NCBI GenBank assembly: GCA_029226205.1 | Contig: JAQXXT010000079.1 | Coordinates: 1 to 64,000, forward strand | Length of the DNA stretch: 64,000 bases | Origin: Prevotellaceae bacterium | GTDB taxonomy: Bacteria; Bacteroidota; Bacteroidia; Bacteroidales; Bacteroidaceae | Reading direction: 5' to 3' | Part shown: positions 47,900 to 56,930 of the stretch, piece by piece | Layout of the letters: each line of letters opens with the position of its first letter | How positions within the stretch are numbered: position 1 is the first letter of the stretch | Translations under genes and position numbers: made by a program | Notes under the pieces: model-generated | What the model was told of the DNA's origin: nothing | Database searches by the model: none | Seen by the model: only the letters and a program-made list of their open reading frames with translations

Positions 47900-50029
47900 T
47901 TAATAATTAGGTAAACCAGTTTCAGACATATCAGATACTTTAGCAATCTGGAAATTTACACCACCGTAAACGCAATCAGACTGTTGAGAACCATCATAAG
48001 AAACATTAAAGACTGAATCCAAAAGAGTAGGGGAGACCTTAAACAAATCAAGTTTAATTTGGAGAACATAATCAGTGTCACCGTTAACCAATTTAGTAAG
48101 ATGCTCTTTTAAGATACGACTTTTAGAAGTAGTGAAATAAGAAAGTTCATTGGCAAATTGACCATGATTAATATCAATAGCAGACTTATATTCATTATAC
48201 CTGGGACCATAACCAAGAACAGAATTAACACCGTCATAAAGCTGATCGGCAGTAACAGCCTGCAAACCAAGATTTTCAAACTCAGGTACAAAGTAATCAC
48301 CACGTGAAAACTTTTTATTGAAAGGATCAAGACGGTTATAGTCATAACCGAAAGAAGGTATCAAAGAATAGATACACATAAGAACACCATGCTCTTTAGC
48401 ATCAAATTCAATAGAACCAGAACCAGAACCAAGACCTTTAGAAACAGAAAAACCAAGGGTTTTAGAATTATCATAGTCAAAGTTACCTACAGACTGAGTA
48501 ACATCATTAAACTCATAATTAGAGTCAAAACCACCGATATAAGTACATTTATGATCACGACCTTCAGAAACAGAAATACCAAAGTGAGCTTTGATCTGAT
48601 CTGCATAAGTTTTTCCTGCAAGCATAGTTTGAGCAGCTAACTTTTCAAGAGCATAACCAGCACGAAGAGACATAATAGAGAAGCCAGAAGTATCTTTTAC
48701 AGTGGTACCATCAAGATCCAACTTAGAGCCATCAATATTCAAATAATCTGTAAGAGACTTTTCACTAACACCATCATAGACAAAAGAAGGACGGATATTA
48801 GTAAGAAAATCCAAATTACAGTTACGGTAATGAAGTTCAAGAAGCTGATCTAAAGGAGTAGAAACAGTATCGACATCACCATCAATATTAAAGTAAGTAG
48901 GATCATAATCTTCATAAGTAGTATTACGATAGTGATCCTCATAAATCTTATGATAAGCAAGAAGTCTAAAAGGATTGTAAGAACGATCATTACGAGTTAT
49001 CCAATCTTTATCGAAAGGATGGCAACCTTCAGAATCGACATAACCACTACCAGAGGAATGACCAACACCAGAACCATCAGGAAAGAAACGACCATAACCA
49101 AGGAGATCAAGAAGTCGAACAGCATCATAAGACTTTGAAAAACCACAAAGGTCATCTTTAGCAGAATCATGAGGAGCTATAAAAGAAGTAGGATTGTTAT
49201 AAGAACGACCAGAACCCCAGGACTTATAGCCGGTATAACCTTGCGAATTGGTACCATCTGGACGAGTAGAACCAGAAGTAGAAGATCCAGAAGTAGAAGA
49301 ACCAGAAGAAGAGGAAGAAGAAGTAGAATGGTCAACAAGAGTAACGGGATTATCAAGATTAACTTGACCACCAGTATCAGTGATAACGGGCTTATCAAAC
49401 TTAACAGTCAAACCTTCATGATTATTAGAGACTAAAGTGCCTTTATTAGAAGTAATAACAGAGTTATCAACGGCAGTACCATAAGGAAAAGTAACATTAA
49501 CAGTATTCTTAGTATCGTCAACAGAAGTAACAGTACCAGTAAGGGACATTATACGATTGAAAGTACGATCACCAAAAGCATGAGAAGTAGAACCATCAAT
49601 ATCAGAAGAATCGACAACATGAAGCTTATAATGATTCTTTTCAAGCCAAGCATTAATAGAAGAACGCTTAACAGAAGGAACAGTAAGTGCTTTAGAATTT
49701 GAATAAGAATTATAACGGTTCCATAATTGTACAGTTCGGAAGTCATGCATACCAGTAACTAACTGATCAAAAGGAGACCAAAGTTGAGAATAAGGAACAA
49801 AATAAAACTCATAAACACCACGCATAGAAAGAAACGCAGTACTATTACAAGGCAAACAGCGCATAAAGTCTTGTGCAGAAATCTTAACATGATCATGAGG
49901 AATCAAATCAAGAGAAAGAACAGGTAATAACATACCTGCATGAGCAGAAAACAGATGACGCTGAGAAAGATCAAAAGCACTGCGAGGGCGATTAACGCTC
50001 TGAGGTTTTAAAACTGGAACTTTTCCCAT
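47900..50029 (-). CDS. Microvirus major capsid protein (VP1)
   Basis: RPRSAFDLSQRHLFSAHAGMLLPVLSLDLIPHDHVKISAQDFMRCLPCNSTAFLSMRGVYEFYFVPYSQLWSPFDQLVTG. Confidence 0.95.
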   Translation of the reverse strand: MGKVPVLKPQSVNRPRSAFDLSQRHLFSAHAGMLLPVLSLDLIPHDHVKISAQDFMRCLPCNSTAFLSMRGVYEFYFVPYSQLWSPFDQLVTGMHDFRTVQLWNRYNSYSNSKALTVPSVKRSSINAWLEKNHYKLHVVDSSDIDGSTSHAFGDRTFNRIMSLTGTVTSVDDTKNTVNVTFPYGTAVDNSVITSNKGTLVSNNHEGLTVKFDKPVITDTGGQVNLDNPVTLVDHSTSSSSSSGSSTSGSSTSGSTRPDGTNSQGYTGYKSWGSGRSYNNPTSFIAPHDSAKDDLCGFSKSYDAVRLLDLLGYGRFFPDGSGVGHSSGSGYVDSEGCHPFDKDWITRNDRSYNPFRLLAYHKIYEDHYRNTTYEDYDPTYFNIDGDVDTVSTPLDQLLELHYRNCNLDFLTNIRPSFVYDGVSEKSLTDYLNIDGSKLDLDGTTVKDTSGFSIMSLRAGYALEKLAAQTMLAGKTYADQIKAHFGISVSEGRDHKCTYIGGFDSNYEFNDVTQSVGNFDYDNSKTLGFSVSKGLGSGSGSIEFDAKEHGVLMCIYSLIPSFGYDYNRLDPFNKKFSRGDYFVPEFENLGLQAVTADQLYDGVNSVLGYGPRYNEYKSAIDINHGQFANELSYFTTSKSRILKEHLTKLVNGDTDYVLQIKLDLFKVSPTLLDSVFNVSYDGSQQSDCVYGGVNFQIAKVSDMSETGLPNY

Positions 50030-50035
50030 AATAAA

Positions 50036-51721
50036 CTAATTTAAAATACGACAATTATTAATTAAAGTATTATTTATCTTTTTAGATTTATTCTTATCTT
50101 GGAAACGTTTAAAATTAGTATTCAACCAAAGTTTGTAATAATTATCTTTAGAATAATCATACAAATTAATTCGTCCGCTATCAGTGAACAAATCTCGACC
50201 ATAAATAAAACGTGCAAGAGGATAGAAAGGAGACGTAAGATAATTACGAGAACCGATAAGATCATTTAAAAGATCTGGATAAAAACAAGCTAAGGAACGC
50301 CGACCAAATGTATCAATAAAATCATTTTGCGAATCATAAAAACGCTTAAGTTGATATTGAGCTGAAAGATATAAATACTTATCAAACAGATAGATATAAA
50401 CATGAACTGGATCAACGAAAGGCATAAACTTATTAAAGTTAACCAAACGAAGAACCTTCATACAATGAAGAGAAGCATACCAGGAGGAATCATCATCAAC
50501 ATTGAAACGAGTAAAACCAAAAGTATTAGTTACATCATGAACGAACAAAGAATTATAAGAATCAGAATAACGATCCTTACACCATGAACGAAAAGAGGGA
50601 ACAATACCTTTAGACAAAGCAAGAGAATACTTAATATTCAAACATTTAAGAATAGAATTTAATTCATTTTCATATTCTTCAATGTGCGAGAGACAAAAAG
50701 AGTACAAGCAGTGTTTTGCATCAAAAGATAACTCACTATATCGGTAACACTTGCGCCAGACGGAATTAACAGAATCTTTGGTAAAAGGAACATCACAAAG
50801 CAAGGTGATCCCTTTTTTACTGTCAGTTCGTGAAACAAGATGAGTAATAATTCCTCTGGAGATAGACGAGAGTAACGTTTCTGAATCATTTTTGAACAAA
50901 CCGATAACTGGATCTTTGCTCTGAATGTGGAACGGACGGAAGATAGAGAATCGTAACAACGAAGGTAAATTAACATTGCCAGTAACATAGTCCGCAACAT
51001 AGTAACTTGTGTTACTGTCGCAGAATTTGACATAATTTCTGGTAAGGTTAGGATCTGCAAACGGTTGAAACGAAAAACAGTTACGACCTTTTCCTGCAAC
51101 TCTGATTTTGACAGACCAGGCAGAAACGATAAAATCAGTGATTTTAGTCGAGAGTAACGGAGAATCGAAGAACAAGATACCGTGGTAATGTGGACGAAAG
51201 GTCCTGGGACCATATTCACACGAAATATAATATCTGATTTTTTGCTCATAAGCAGGAATAGAAGATTTGGAGATTAAGAAACGGAGACGCTTAATAAAAT
51301 TCTGAACATCACGTTTACAAGCAACAGCGAAAGTAAGATCAGATGAAAGATCATGTTCAATAAAAGGAACAAAAGTATCATCTTTAATCAAATATTCACC
51401 ATACTTATCACAAGAATTTAAAGGAAAGCGATCATACATATCGGAAGTACGGCCAATAGGACGGCACTGGATAACACCGTTAGAATCCTCAAAGAGTTCA
51501 GCACGAGGAACAAATTTATTATTGTAGGTAAGAGTAAAAAACACCGAATAACGATGCTCTTTAATTTCAGACGAAACACGCATAGTTTGTTTACCTGCAT
51601 CACGGAGACGGCAAGCCGTACAAGAACCACAAGGCACGTATTCAAAGCGTCCAGTATATCTATTAAAAATACGTACTGGATGTTCGCAATTAACTGGCAA
51701 ACTAAAACGTGATAAATCCAT
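50036..51721 (-). CDS. Microvirus replication initiator (VP4, HUH-type Rep)
   Basis: VPCGSCTACRLRDAGKQTMR; VFFTLTYNNKF; CEYGPRTFRPHYHGILFF (HUH); SYYVADYVTGN (Tyr motif). Confidence 0.94.
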   Translation of the reverse strand: MDLSRFSLPVNCEHPVRIFNRYTGRFEYVPCGSCTACRLRDAGKQTMRVSSEIKEHRYSVFFTLTYNNKFVPRAELFEDSNGVIQCRPIGRTSDMYDRFPLNSCDKYGEYLIKDDTFVPFIEHDLSSDLTFAVACKRDVQNFIKRLRFLISKSSIPAYEQKIRYYISCEYGPRTFRPHYHGILFFDSPLLSTKITDFIVSAWSVKIRVAGKGRNCFSFQPFADPNLTRNYVKFCDSNTSYYVADYVTGNVNLPSLLRFSIFRPFHIQSKDPVIGLFKNDSETLLSSISRGIITHLVSRTDSKKGITLLCDVPFTKDSVNSVWRKCYRYSELSFDAKHCLYSFCLSHIEEYENELNSILKCLNIKYSLALSKGIVPSFRSWCKDRYSDSYNSLFVHDVTNTFGFTRFNVDDDSSWYASLHCMKVLRLVNFNKFMPFVDPVHVYIYLFDKYLYLSAQYQLKRFYDSQNDFIDTFGRRSLACFYPDLLNDLIGSRNYLTSPFYPLARFIYGRDLFTDSGRINLYDYSKDNYYKLWLNTNFKRFQDKNKSKKINNTLINNCRILN

Positions 51722-51722
51722 A

Positions 51723-51950
51723 CTACTTATCTATAGGAAGATTAGTAACTTCAATAGTATGATAATGAGCAAACTGAAGTGCAACATCAGTAAGATCACA
51801 GTGTTCAGAAAGCTCAAACATACTTAAATTAGTGAAGTTCCAATGATAAAACAACGTAAAAATTTGAAAAGCATAATTCAAATCACGGAAAGAAACAGAC
51901 TTCAAAACTTGAATATCTGGATCAGTATAATTAACTTGATATAGATACAT
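51723..51950 (-). CDS. Phage hypothetical protein
   Basis: 75-aa ORF, 1 nt after the Rep start, same strand. Confidence 0.55.
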   Translation of the reverse strand: MYLYQVNYTDPDIQVLKSVSFRDLNYAFQIFTLFYHWNFTNLSMFELSEHCDLTDVALQFAHYHTIEVTNLPIDK

Positions 51951-51953
51951 AAA

Positions 51954-52157
51954 TCAATGTTTAGGGTAAACAATAGAACCAGAGTGATTAACATCAGTAG
52001 TATCAACATAAATGATACGTGAATGTCCAGAACCTTCAATAGAATGTGTAACAGTACAAGAAGTCAAAGCACTGACACCAAGAGCAGCGAGGAAAACACC
52101 ACAAGCGTAAATAACGCTTTTAAGAAGGCAGACAAGAATAGTTTTACGATCTAACAT
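51954..52157 (-). CDS. Phage-encoded small lipoprotein-like peptide
   Basis: 67 aa; SVIYACGVFLAALGVSALTSCTVTHS hydrophobic segment with lipobox-like LTSC. Confidence 0.6.
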   Translation of the reverse strand: MLDRKTILVCLLKSVIYACGVFLAALGVSALTSCTVTHSIEGSGHSRIIYVDTTDVNHSGSIVYPKH

Positions 52158-52159
52158 AA

Positions 52160-52453
52160 CTAATCAAAATTAGAAGTGAACACAATAGAATATTTATGGG
52201 TGAAGTCATCAACAAGAATATAGTCAACTTTAGACCATAGAGTTAGAGGAATGTGAGAAGCAGAAACGAGAAGCTCGAAAAGATAACGCTCAGGATCGAA
52301 GATACGATCAGGAACAGCGTAGCCAATACCAGAAAGGAATCTATTTACCATAAGCAGAGCACGGTGATAAACAAGGAACTTTTGTTTCTTGTCATTGGCA
52401 TGAACCAGGCGGAAGGAACTGCCATCATTGGGGGAAATCAACTTGTAAATCAT
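52160..52453 (-). CDS. Phage hypothetical protein
   Basis: 97-aa ORF at the right end of the prophage, tightly packed with downstream genes. Confidence 0.55.
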   Translation of the reverse strand: MIYKLISPNDGSSFRLVHANDKKQKFLVYHRALLMVNRFLSGIGYAVPDRIFDPERYLFELLVSASHIPLTLWSKVDYILVDDFTHKYSIVFTSNFD

Positions 52454-52477
52454 ATTATAATCGACATTATGATAAAT
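52450..52477 (+). other. dif-like attachment site, right prophage junction (attR)
   Basis: TCATATTATAA-TCGACA-TTATGATAAAT; XerD-like half close to the E. coli dif half TTATGTTAAAT. Confidence 0.75.
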
Positions 52478-52510
52478 AGATAGTTATAACCATCTTCCCC
52501 CTTATCTATT

Positions 52511-52536
52511 GGTGGCCGCATTGTTGCGGCCACGCA
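52511..52536 (+). repeat. REP-like palindrome, class A
   Basis: GGTGGCCGCATTGTTGCGGCCACGCA. Confidence 0.75.
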
Positions 52537-52564
52537 GAGAGAGATAATCCACGATATGCGGACA

Positions 52565-53080
52565 TTATTGTACTAATTCACCATAAAACGAAATGGGTTC
52601 ACGCTCTTTGGCCCATACGGAGACGTAACTCTTGCCATTGGTGAATATGTCGAGCTGATAGGTCAATTGGTCCTCGCCATTGTCAATGTTCATTTTGATG
52701 AGATATTCTCCGTCTTTCGGTACCGTCATTGTATAATGGCCAATTGTAGCAGTAAAGTTCAAGCCTTTCCCACCACCGTATGGCACATTGTATGCCCGAC
52801 CGAAATACGGCAGATAAGAAATGATGCTATCGCCGTGAACTTCCAGAGAGTAACCATCGTCGAGATGACGTGATGGTCCAGCCATCGGCTGCATCTCATT
52901 GATATCGATGCAGTAATGACGGTCATTAATCATTTTCTTTACGTTCTCTACTCTCTTGACGCTCAGCTGTGCTTTCTCCGCCGACGTCAGTCTCGTGCCC
53001 GTACAGGACACTGTCAGCATCGAAAGGATGCCGACGAGTCCCGTGAGCAACCATTTAGAAATATCATTACCTTTCAACAT
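52565..53080 (-). CDS. DUF4251-type lipoprotein
   Basis: Lipobox TVSC; SYLPYFGRAYNVPYGGGKGLNFTATIGHYTM. Confidence 0.85.
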   Translation of the reverse strand: MLKGNDISKWLLTGLVGILSMLTVSCTGTRLTSAEKAQLSVKRVENVKKMINDRHYCIDINEMQPMAGPSRHLDDGYSLEVHGDSIISYLPYFGRAYNVPYGGGKGLNFTATIGHYTMTVPKDGEYLIKMNIDNGEDQLTYQLDIFTNGKSYVSVWAKEREPISFYGELVQ

Positions 53081-54126
53081 ATTCTATTTATCATAATTTG
53101 TTCCAAGGCCTTGTCCAACCCTTGGATGTCGTCCTCCGTTGTTGCCCAACTCGTGACGAAACGACAGAGGATGTTGCCATTCTGTATCGGAGCCCATACC
53201 TCAAAGGCGATCAACTTCATCAAGGCCTCTTTCTGTGCCCGACTGAGGATGACGAATTGCTGGTTTGTAGGACTGTCTATGCCCATACGGTAACCATGGC
53301 GCTGGAACTTGTCACGGAGGGCATGAGCCATCTCGATGGCATGACGGGATACCTTGAAGTAAAGATTGTCGGTGAAGAGCGTCTCAAACTGGATTCCAAG
53401 CATGCGGCCTTTGGCCAACAGAGCTCCATGACGTTTGACGATGGTGAAGAGATATTTAGGTGCATGCGTGTTTGTATAGACAACGGCCTCACCGAACATC
53501 GCTCCCACTTTTGTGCCACCAATATAGAACACGTCACAATGCCGTGCCAGGAATTTCATATCGACATCATTCTCGTCGGCCATCATTCCGTAGCCCAGAC
53601 GGGCACCGTCGATGAAGAGTTTCAAGTCGTGACGCTGGCATGCGGCATAGATATCCGCCAGTTCCTGACGGTTGTAGAGCATTCCGAGTTCCGTGGGTTC
53701 CGTGATATATACCATTCCCGGCTGGACCATATGGGGAAAAGTCTCGTCGGCATGAAAGGCGTTCATATAATCGTCGATCTGCTTCGCCGTCAATTTACTC
53801 TCCTCCCCTTTCAGTGCAATGACCTTATGACCGAAGGCCTCCACGGCACCGGACTCATGGACATTGATATGTCCCGTATCTGCACAGATGACACCCTCGC
53901 AGCCTTGCAGCAGTGAGTCGATGACCGTCGTATTCGTCTGTGTGCCACCGATGAGAAAAACTATTTCAGCCTCGGGCATATCGATGAGTTGGCGGATTTT
54001 GGCCTTTGCACGGTCACAATGGGGATCGAAACCGTAGCCTGACGTCTTTTCGTTGTTGGTTGCTACAAACTGCTGAAGAATTTCCGGCAGTGTACCGTTG
54101 TTGTAATCACTTTCAAACGAAATCAT
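53074..54126 (-). CDS. Threonine aldolase / beta-eliminating lyase family PLP enzyme
   Basis: FESDYNNGTLPEIL; GGTQTNTTVIDSLL; LFIDGARLGYGM; FYIGGTKVGAMFGEAVV. Confidence 0.93.
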   Translation of the reverse strand: MISFESDYNNGTLPEILQQFVATNNEKTSGYGFDPHCDRAKAKIRQLIDMPEAEIVFLIGGTQTNTTVIDSLLQGCEGVICADTGHINVHESGAVEAFGHKVIALKGEESKLTAKQIDDYMNAFHADETFPHMVQPGMVYITEPTELGMLYNRQELADIYAACQRHDLKLFIDGARLGYGMMADENDVDMKFLARHCDVFYIGGTKVGAMFGEAVVYTNTHAPKYLFTIVKRHGALLAKGRMLGIQFETLFTDNLYFKVSRHAIEMAHALRDKFQRHGYRMGIDSPTNQQFVILSRAQKEALMKLIAFEVWAPIQNGNILCRFVTSWATTEDDIQGLDKALEQIMINRIC

Positions 54127-54148
54127 TTTTCTATCTTCTAGAATCTGC

Positions 54149-54604
54149 TTATTTCTCTTTTAGAATCTGTTCAGCATGCTCTTTAACCTTGATCTGTTTG
54201 GGACGGTAGATCTCCGTGATGACACCATTTTCGTCCGTGACGAAGGTGGTACGGAAAGTTCCCATGGAGACCTTACCATACATCTTCTTCTCACCATAGG
54301 CACCAAGTTCTGTGACGAGGGTCTTGTCGACATCGGCGATGAGCGGGAAAGGAAGGTTATATTTTGCGATGAATTTCTGATGGCTTGCGGCATTCTGGAT
54401 GCTCACACCGACGACGGCATAACCCTGGGCCAGCAGCCGCTCATAATTATCACGGAGGTTACAGGCCTCATTCGTACAACCCGGTGTCATATCGCGGGGA
54501 TAGACGTAGAGTACGAGTTTCTTACCCTTGAAATCGCTGAGTTTAACCTCTTTGCCGTCCTGGTCCATGCCCAGGTTCTCCGGCAGTTTCTGTCCTATTT
54601 CCAT
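54149..54604 (-). CDS. bcp: Thioredoxin-dependent thiol peroxidase (Bcp/PrxQ)
   Basis: LVLYVYPRDMTPGCTNEACNLRDNYERL. Confidence 0.95.
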   Translation of the reverse strand: MEIGQKLPENLGMDQDGKEVKLSDFKGKKLVLYVYPRDMTPGCTNEACNLRDNYERLLAQGYAVVGVSIQNAASHQKFIAKYNLPFPLIADVDKTLVTELGAYGEKKMYGKVSMGTFRTTFVTDENGVITEIYRPKQIKVKEHAEQILKEK

Positions 54605-54665
54605 ATTTGTTGTGTTATATATTGTTTTTGCTTTTTTACCTTTCTAATTTTTTACCTTCTTACTT

Positions 54666-55400
54666 CTAACTGACGCTCCAAAGGATGAGACAGCCGCTGA
54701 TGCCGATATAGGCGTATACGATATAGCGGAAGATCTTGTTGGGGATACGCTTGAAGACGAACGCGCCAAGACTCATGCCGATCACTACCCCACCGAGCCC
54801 GTAGAGATAGGAGATGCCGACGGCCTTCGTCAGGAAGCCATTATATGCTCTGACTGCCGTCATTAGCAGATTGCCACAGAGAAAATAGGTCTGAGCCAAC
54901 GCCATATATTCATTCTTATCCTTTGATGCTGAAACGAAATAGAGTACGGCGGGCGGACCTTGCATACCAAAGAAACCTCCCATGAGACCGCTCAGTGTTC
55001 CTGCCGTGAGCTGTGTGGGAATTGTGGCGGGAATTTTGATCCGCTGACTGAAGAAGGCGAAATAGATGCTCACCAGAATAAGGACCACACCGAGGATACG
55101 GCGCAGAAGAATGTCATCCATCCGTTTCAGGCAGAAGATGGCGGCTGCCGAGACTACCATGAATGTCAGTAGGATCGGCAACAACCGACGGACATGCAAC
55201 TGCCTACGCATGCGGAAACTCACCACGGCGGAGGTCGTCATGGCCAGAAGACCAGAGAGGGTTGTCGCCTCACCATAGGACGGCAGAAGGAATGGCAGTG
55301 CCGTCATGATGAAGATGCCAAAACCGAAGCCTGTGGTCCGTTGTACGAAACTGGCACCGATGCTCAGCAGAAACAGGAAAATCATTGTTGTTGTCACCAT
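54666..55400 (-). CDS. TauE/SafE (TSUP) family transporter
   Basis: GFGFGIFIMTALPFLLP; GLMGGFFGMQGPPAVLYF. Confidence 0.92.
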   Translation of the reverse strand: MVTTTMIFLFLLSIGASFVQRTTGFGFGIFIMTALPFLLPSYGEATTLSGLLAMTTSAVVSFRMRRQLHVRRLLPILLTFMVVSAAAIFCLKRMDDILLRRILGVVLILVSIYFAFFSQRIKIPATIPTQLTAGTLSGLMGGFFGMQGPPAVLYFVSASKDKNEYMALAQTYFLCGNLLMTAVRAYNGFLTKAVGISYLYGLGGVVIGMSLGAFVFKRIPNKIFRYIVYAYIGISGCLILWSVS

Positions 55401-55432
55401 ATTCTATCTGTCAATACAGTTGCAAAGATACA

Positions 55433-55469
55433 AAAATATCGGGAAAAGAAAAGTTTTCCCGATATTTTT
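55433..55469. terminator. Strong hairpin/terminator
   Basis: AAAATATCGGGAAAA-gaaaag-TTTTCCCGATATTTTTTT. Confidence 0.7.
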
Positions 55470-55529
55470 TTGTGTGGAGGAACATGTTAATCATGTCCAT
55501 ACCATTGCGGACCATGATAAATCATGTCC

Positions 55530-55820
55530 CTACTTACGCGGAGCCGGTTTTTTCTTACCCTTGGCTTTCTTGCCCTTCTTGGCCTTGGCTTTAGACTTGG
55601 GAGCCGGAGCTGGTTTCTTGACTTCCTTGGTCTGCTTCTTGGCCTCGGCGTTCTCCTCATGATAAGTGGCTGTGCTGACACCGTCTACCTTCTTCTGTTT
55701 CTTGGCGGTCTGCTGCTTGTTATCCTGAGAAGCTTGACCGTTCATACTGTTGGCGACAGCCGGTGCGGAGAGCAGCATCACGGCGGCAGCCATCATCATC
55801 AATGTTTTTTTCATCTTCAT
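55530..55820 (-). CDS. Small secreted Lys/Pro/Ala-rich protein
   Basis: Signal peptide; C-terminal KKPAPAPKSKAKAKKGKKAKGKKKPAPRK. Confidence 0.65.
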   Translation of the reverse strand: MKMKKTLMMMAAAVMLLSAPAVANSMNGQASQDNKQQTAKKQKKVDGVSTATYHEENAEAKKQTKEVKKPAPAPKSKAKAKKGKKAKGKKKPAPRK

Positions 55821-55977
55821 TTGTTTTTTTGGTTGAACCGTTATTTAGACGATGAAGACGTGGAAAGGTTTAATCTGTTATTTTCGTAAACATTACAAAA
55901 ATGTTAAATATTCACGGATAATTTGGTCGTGTCAGAATATTGTTGTAACTTCGTGGTGTCAAAAACAAAAAGGGCTT

Positions 55978-56616
55978 ATGAAACAGATTATTTTCACATG
56001 GTTGTTCCTCTTGGTGGCCGTCGTCGCCTATGGACAGCAAGATAGTAGTAACATAATAAACAACAAAAACATGAGTACAGTTTACGATTTCACGTTGAAA
56101 GACAAGAAAGGCCAGGATGTGAGCCTTTCAGAGTATAAGGGTAAGGTATTGCTTATCGTCAATACCGCAACGGGTTGTGGCTTTACGCCCCAGTATAAGG
56201 AGTTGGAGGCCATGTATGCCCGTCTGAAGGATAAGGGTTTCGAGATCCTCGATATTCCCTGTGACCAGTTCGGTCATCAGGCTCCAGGCAGTGATGAGGA
56301 GATCACGAAGTTCTGTACGCTGAAGTTCGGTACCGACTTCCCTCAGTTCAAGAAGAGTGAGGTCAACGGAAAGGATGAGTTGCCTCTCTATACCTGGCTG
56401 AAGAGTCAGAAACCTGTCACCGGAACTTACGAGCCTAAACTCGCTAAGGTGATGGAGAAACTATATAATAAGGTGAATCCGGAGCCGCGTAAGAAAGACG
56501 ATATCCAGTGGAACTTCACGAAGTTCCTCATCAACCGCGATGGTGCCGTCGTTGCCCGTTTTGAGCCGACGGAAGATATGAAGACCGTCGAGGCCGCCGT
56601 TGAGGCACAACTGTAA
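55978..56616 (+). CDS. Glutathione peroxidase family protein (Cys type), exported
   Basis: VLLIVNTATGCGFTPQYKELEAMY; LDIPCDQFGHQAPGSDEEI. Start trimmed to MKQIIFTWLF. Confidence 0.94.
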   Translation: MKQIIFTWLFLLVAVVAYGQQDSSNIINNKNMSTVYDFTLKDKKGQDVSLSEYKGKVLLIVNTATGCGFTPQYKELEAMYARLKDKGFEILDIPCDQFGHQAPGSDEEITKFCTLKFGTDFPQFKKSEVNGKDELPLYTWLKSQKPVTGTYEPKLAKVMEKLYNKVNPEPRKKDDIQWNFTKFLINRDGAVVARFEPTEDMKTVEAAVEAQL

Positions 56617-56702
56617 TACACCCGTAGGGACATGATTTATCATGTTCTTCCTCATAAGTAGGGACATCATTTATTATGTTCCGAATGACGGGGATATAAA
56701 TA

Positions 56703-56767
56703 AAAGACAGAATAACAGATCAAACATATTTTTATGCTGTATATGTAAAATCTGTTACTCTGTCTTT
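56703..56767. repeat. 65-bp hairpin repeat, copy 2
   Basis: AAAGACAGAATAACAGAT...ATCTGTTACTCTGTCTTT; see 21919-21983. Confidence 0.85.
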
Positions 56768-56930
56768 TCTATTGGTCGGAACATGATAATTCCTTGTTGG
56801 CTTGGGCGATGGCCATAGGCTATATCATGTTTTTTGTTTAAGTTTCAATGAATATCTTTGGCAAAAATAGAAAAATATTCATACCATCCAAATATTTTCG
56901 CTATCTTTGCAAAAATAAATTTCGGAAATT

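Larger units (their letters stand above)
45634..52466 (-). mobile_element. Integrated microvirus (Microviridae, Alpavirinae-like) prophage, 6833 bp between dif-like junctions
   Basis: Contiguous minus-strand pilot protein, putative scaffold, major capsid and Rep genes with AT-rich composition; flanked by AATCGACATT[G/A]TGATAAATA direct repeats. Confidence 0.93.

Noticed and set aside
46123-49435. Multiple + strand ORFs within the prophage
   Set aside because: AT-rich antisense frames without motifs; all recognisable microvirus genes are on the minus strand.
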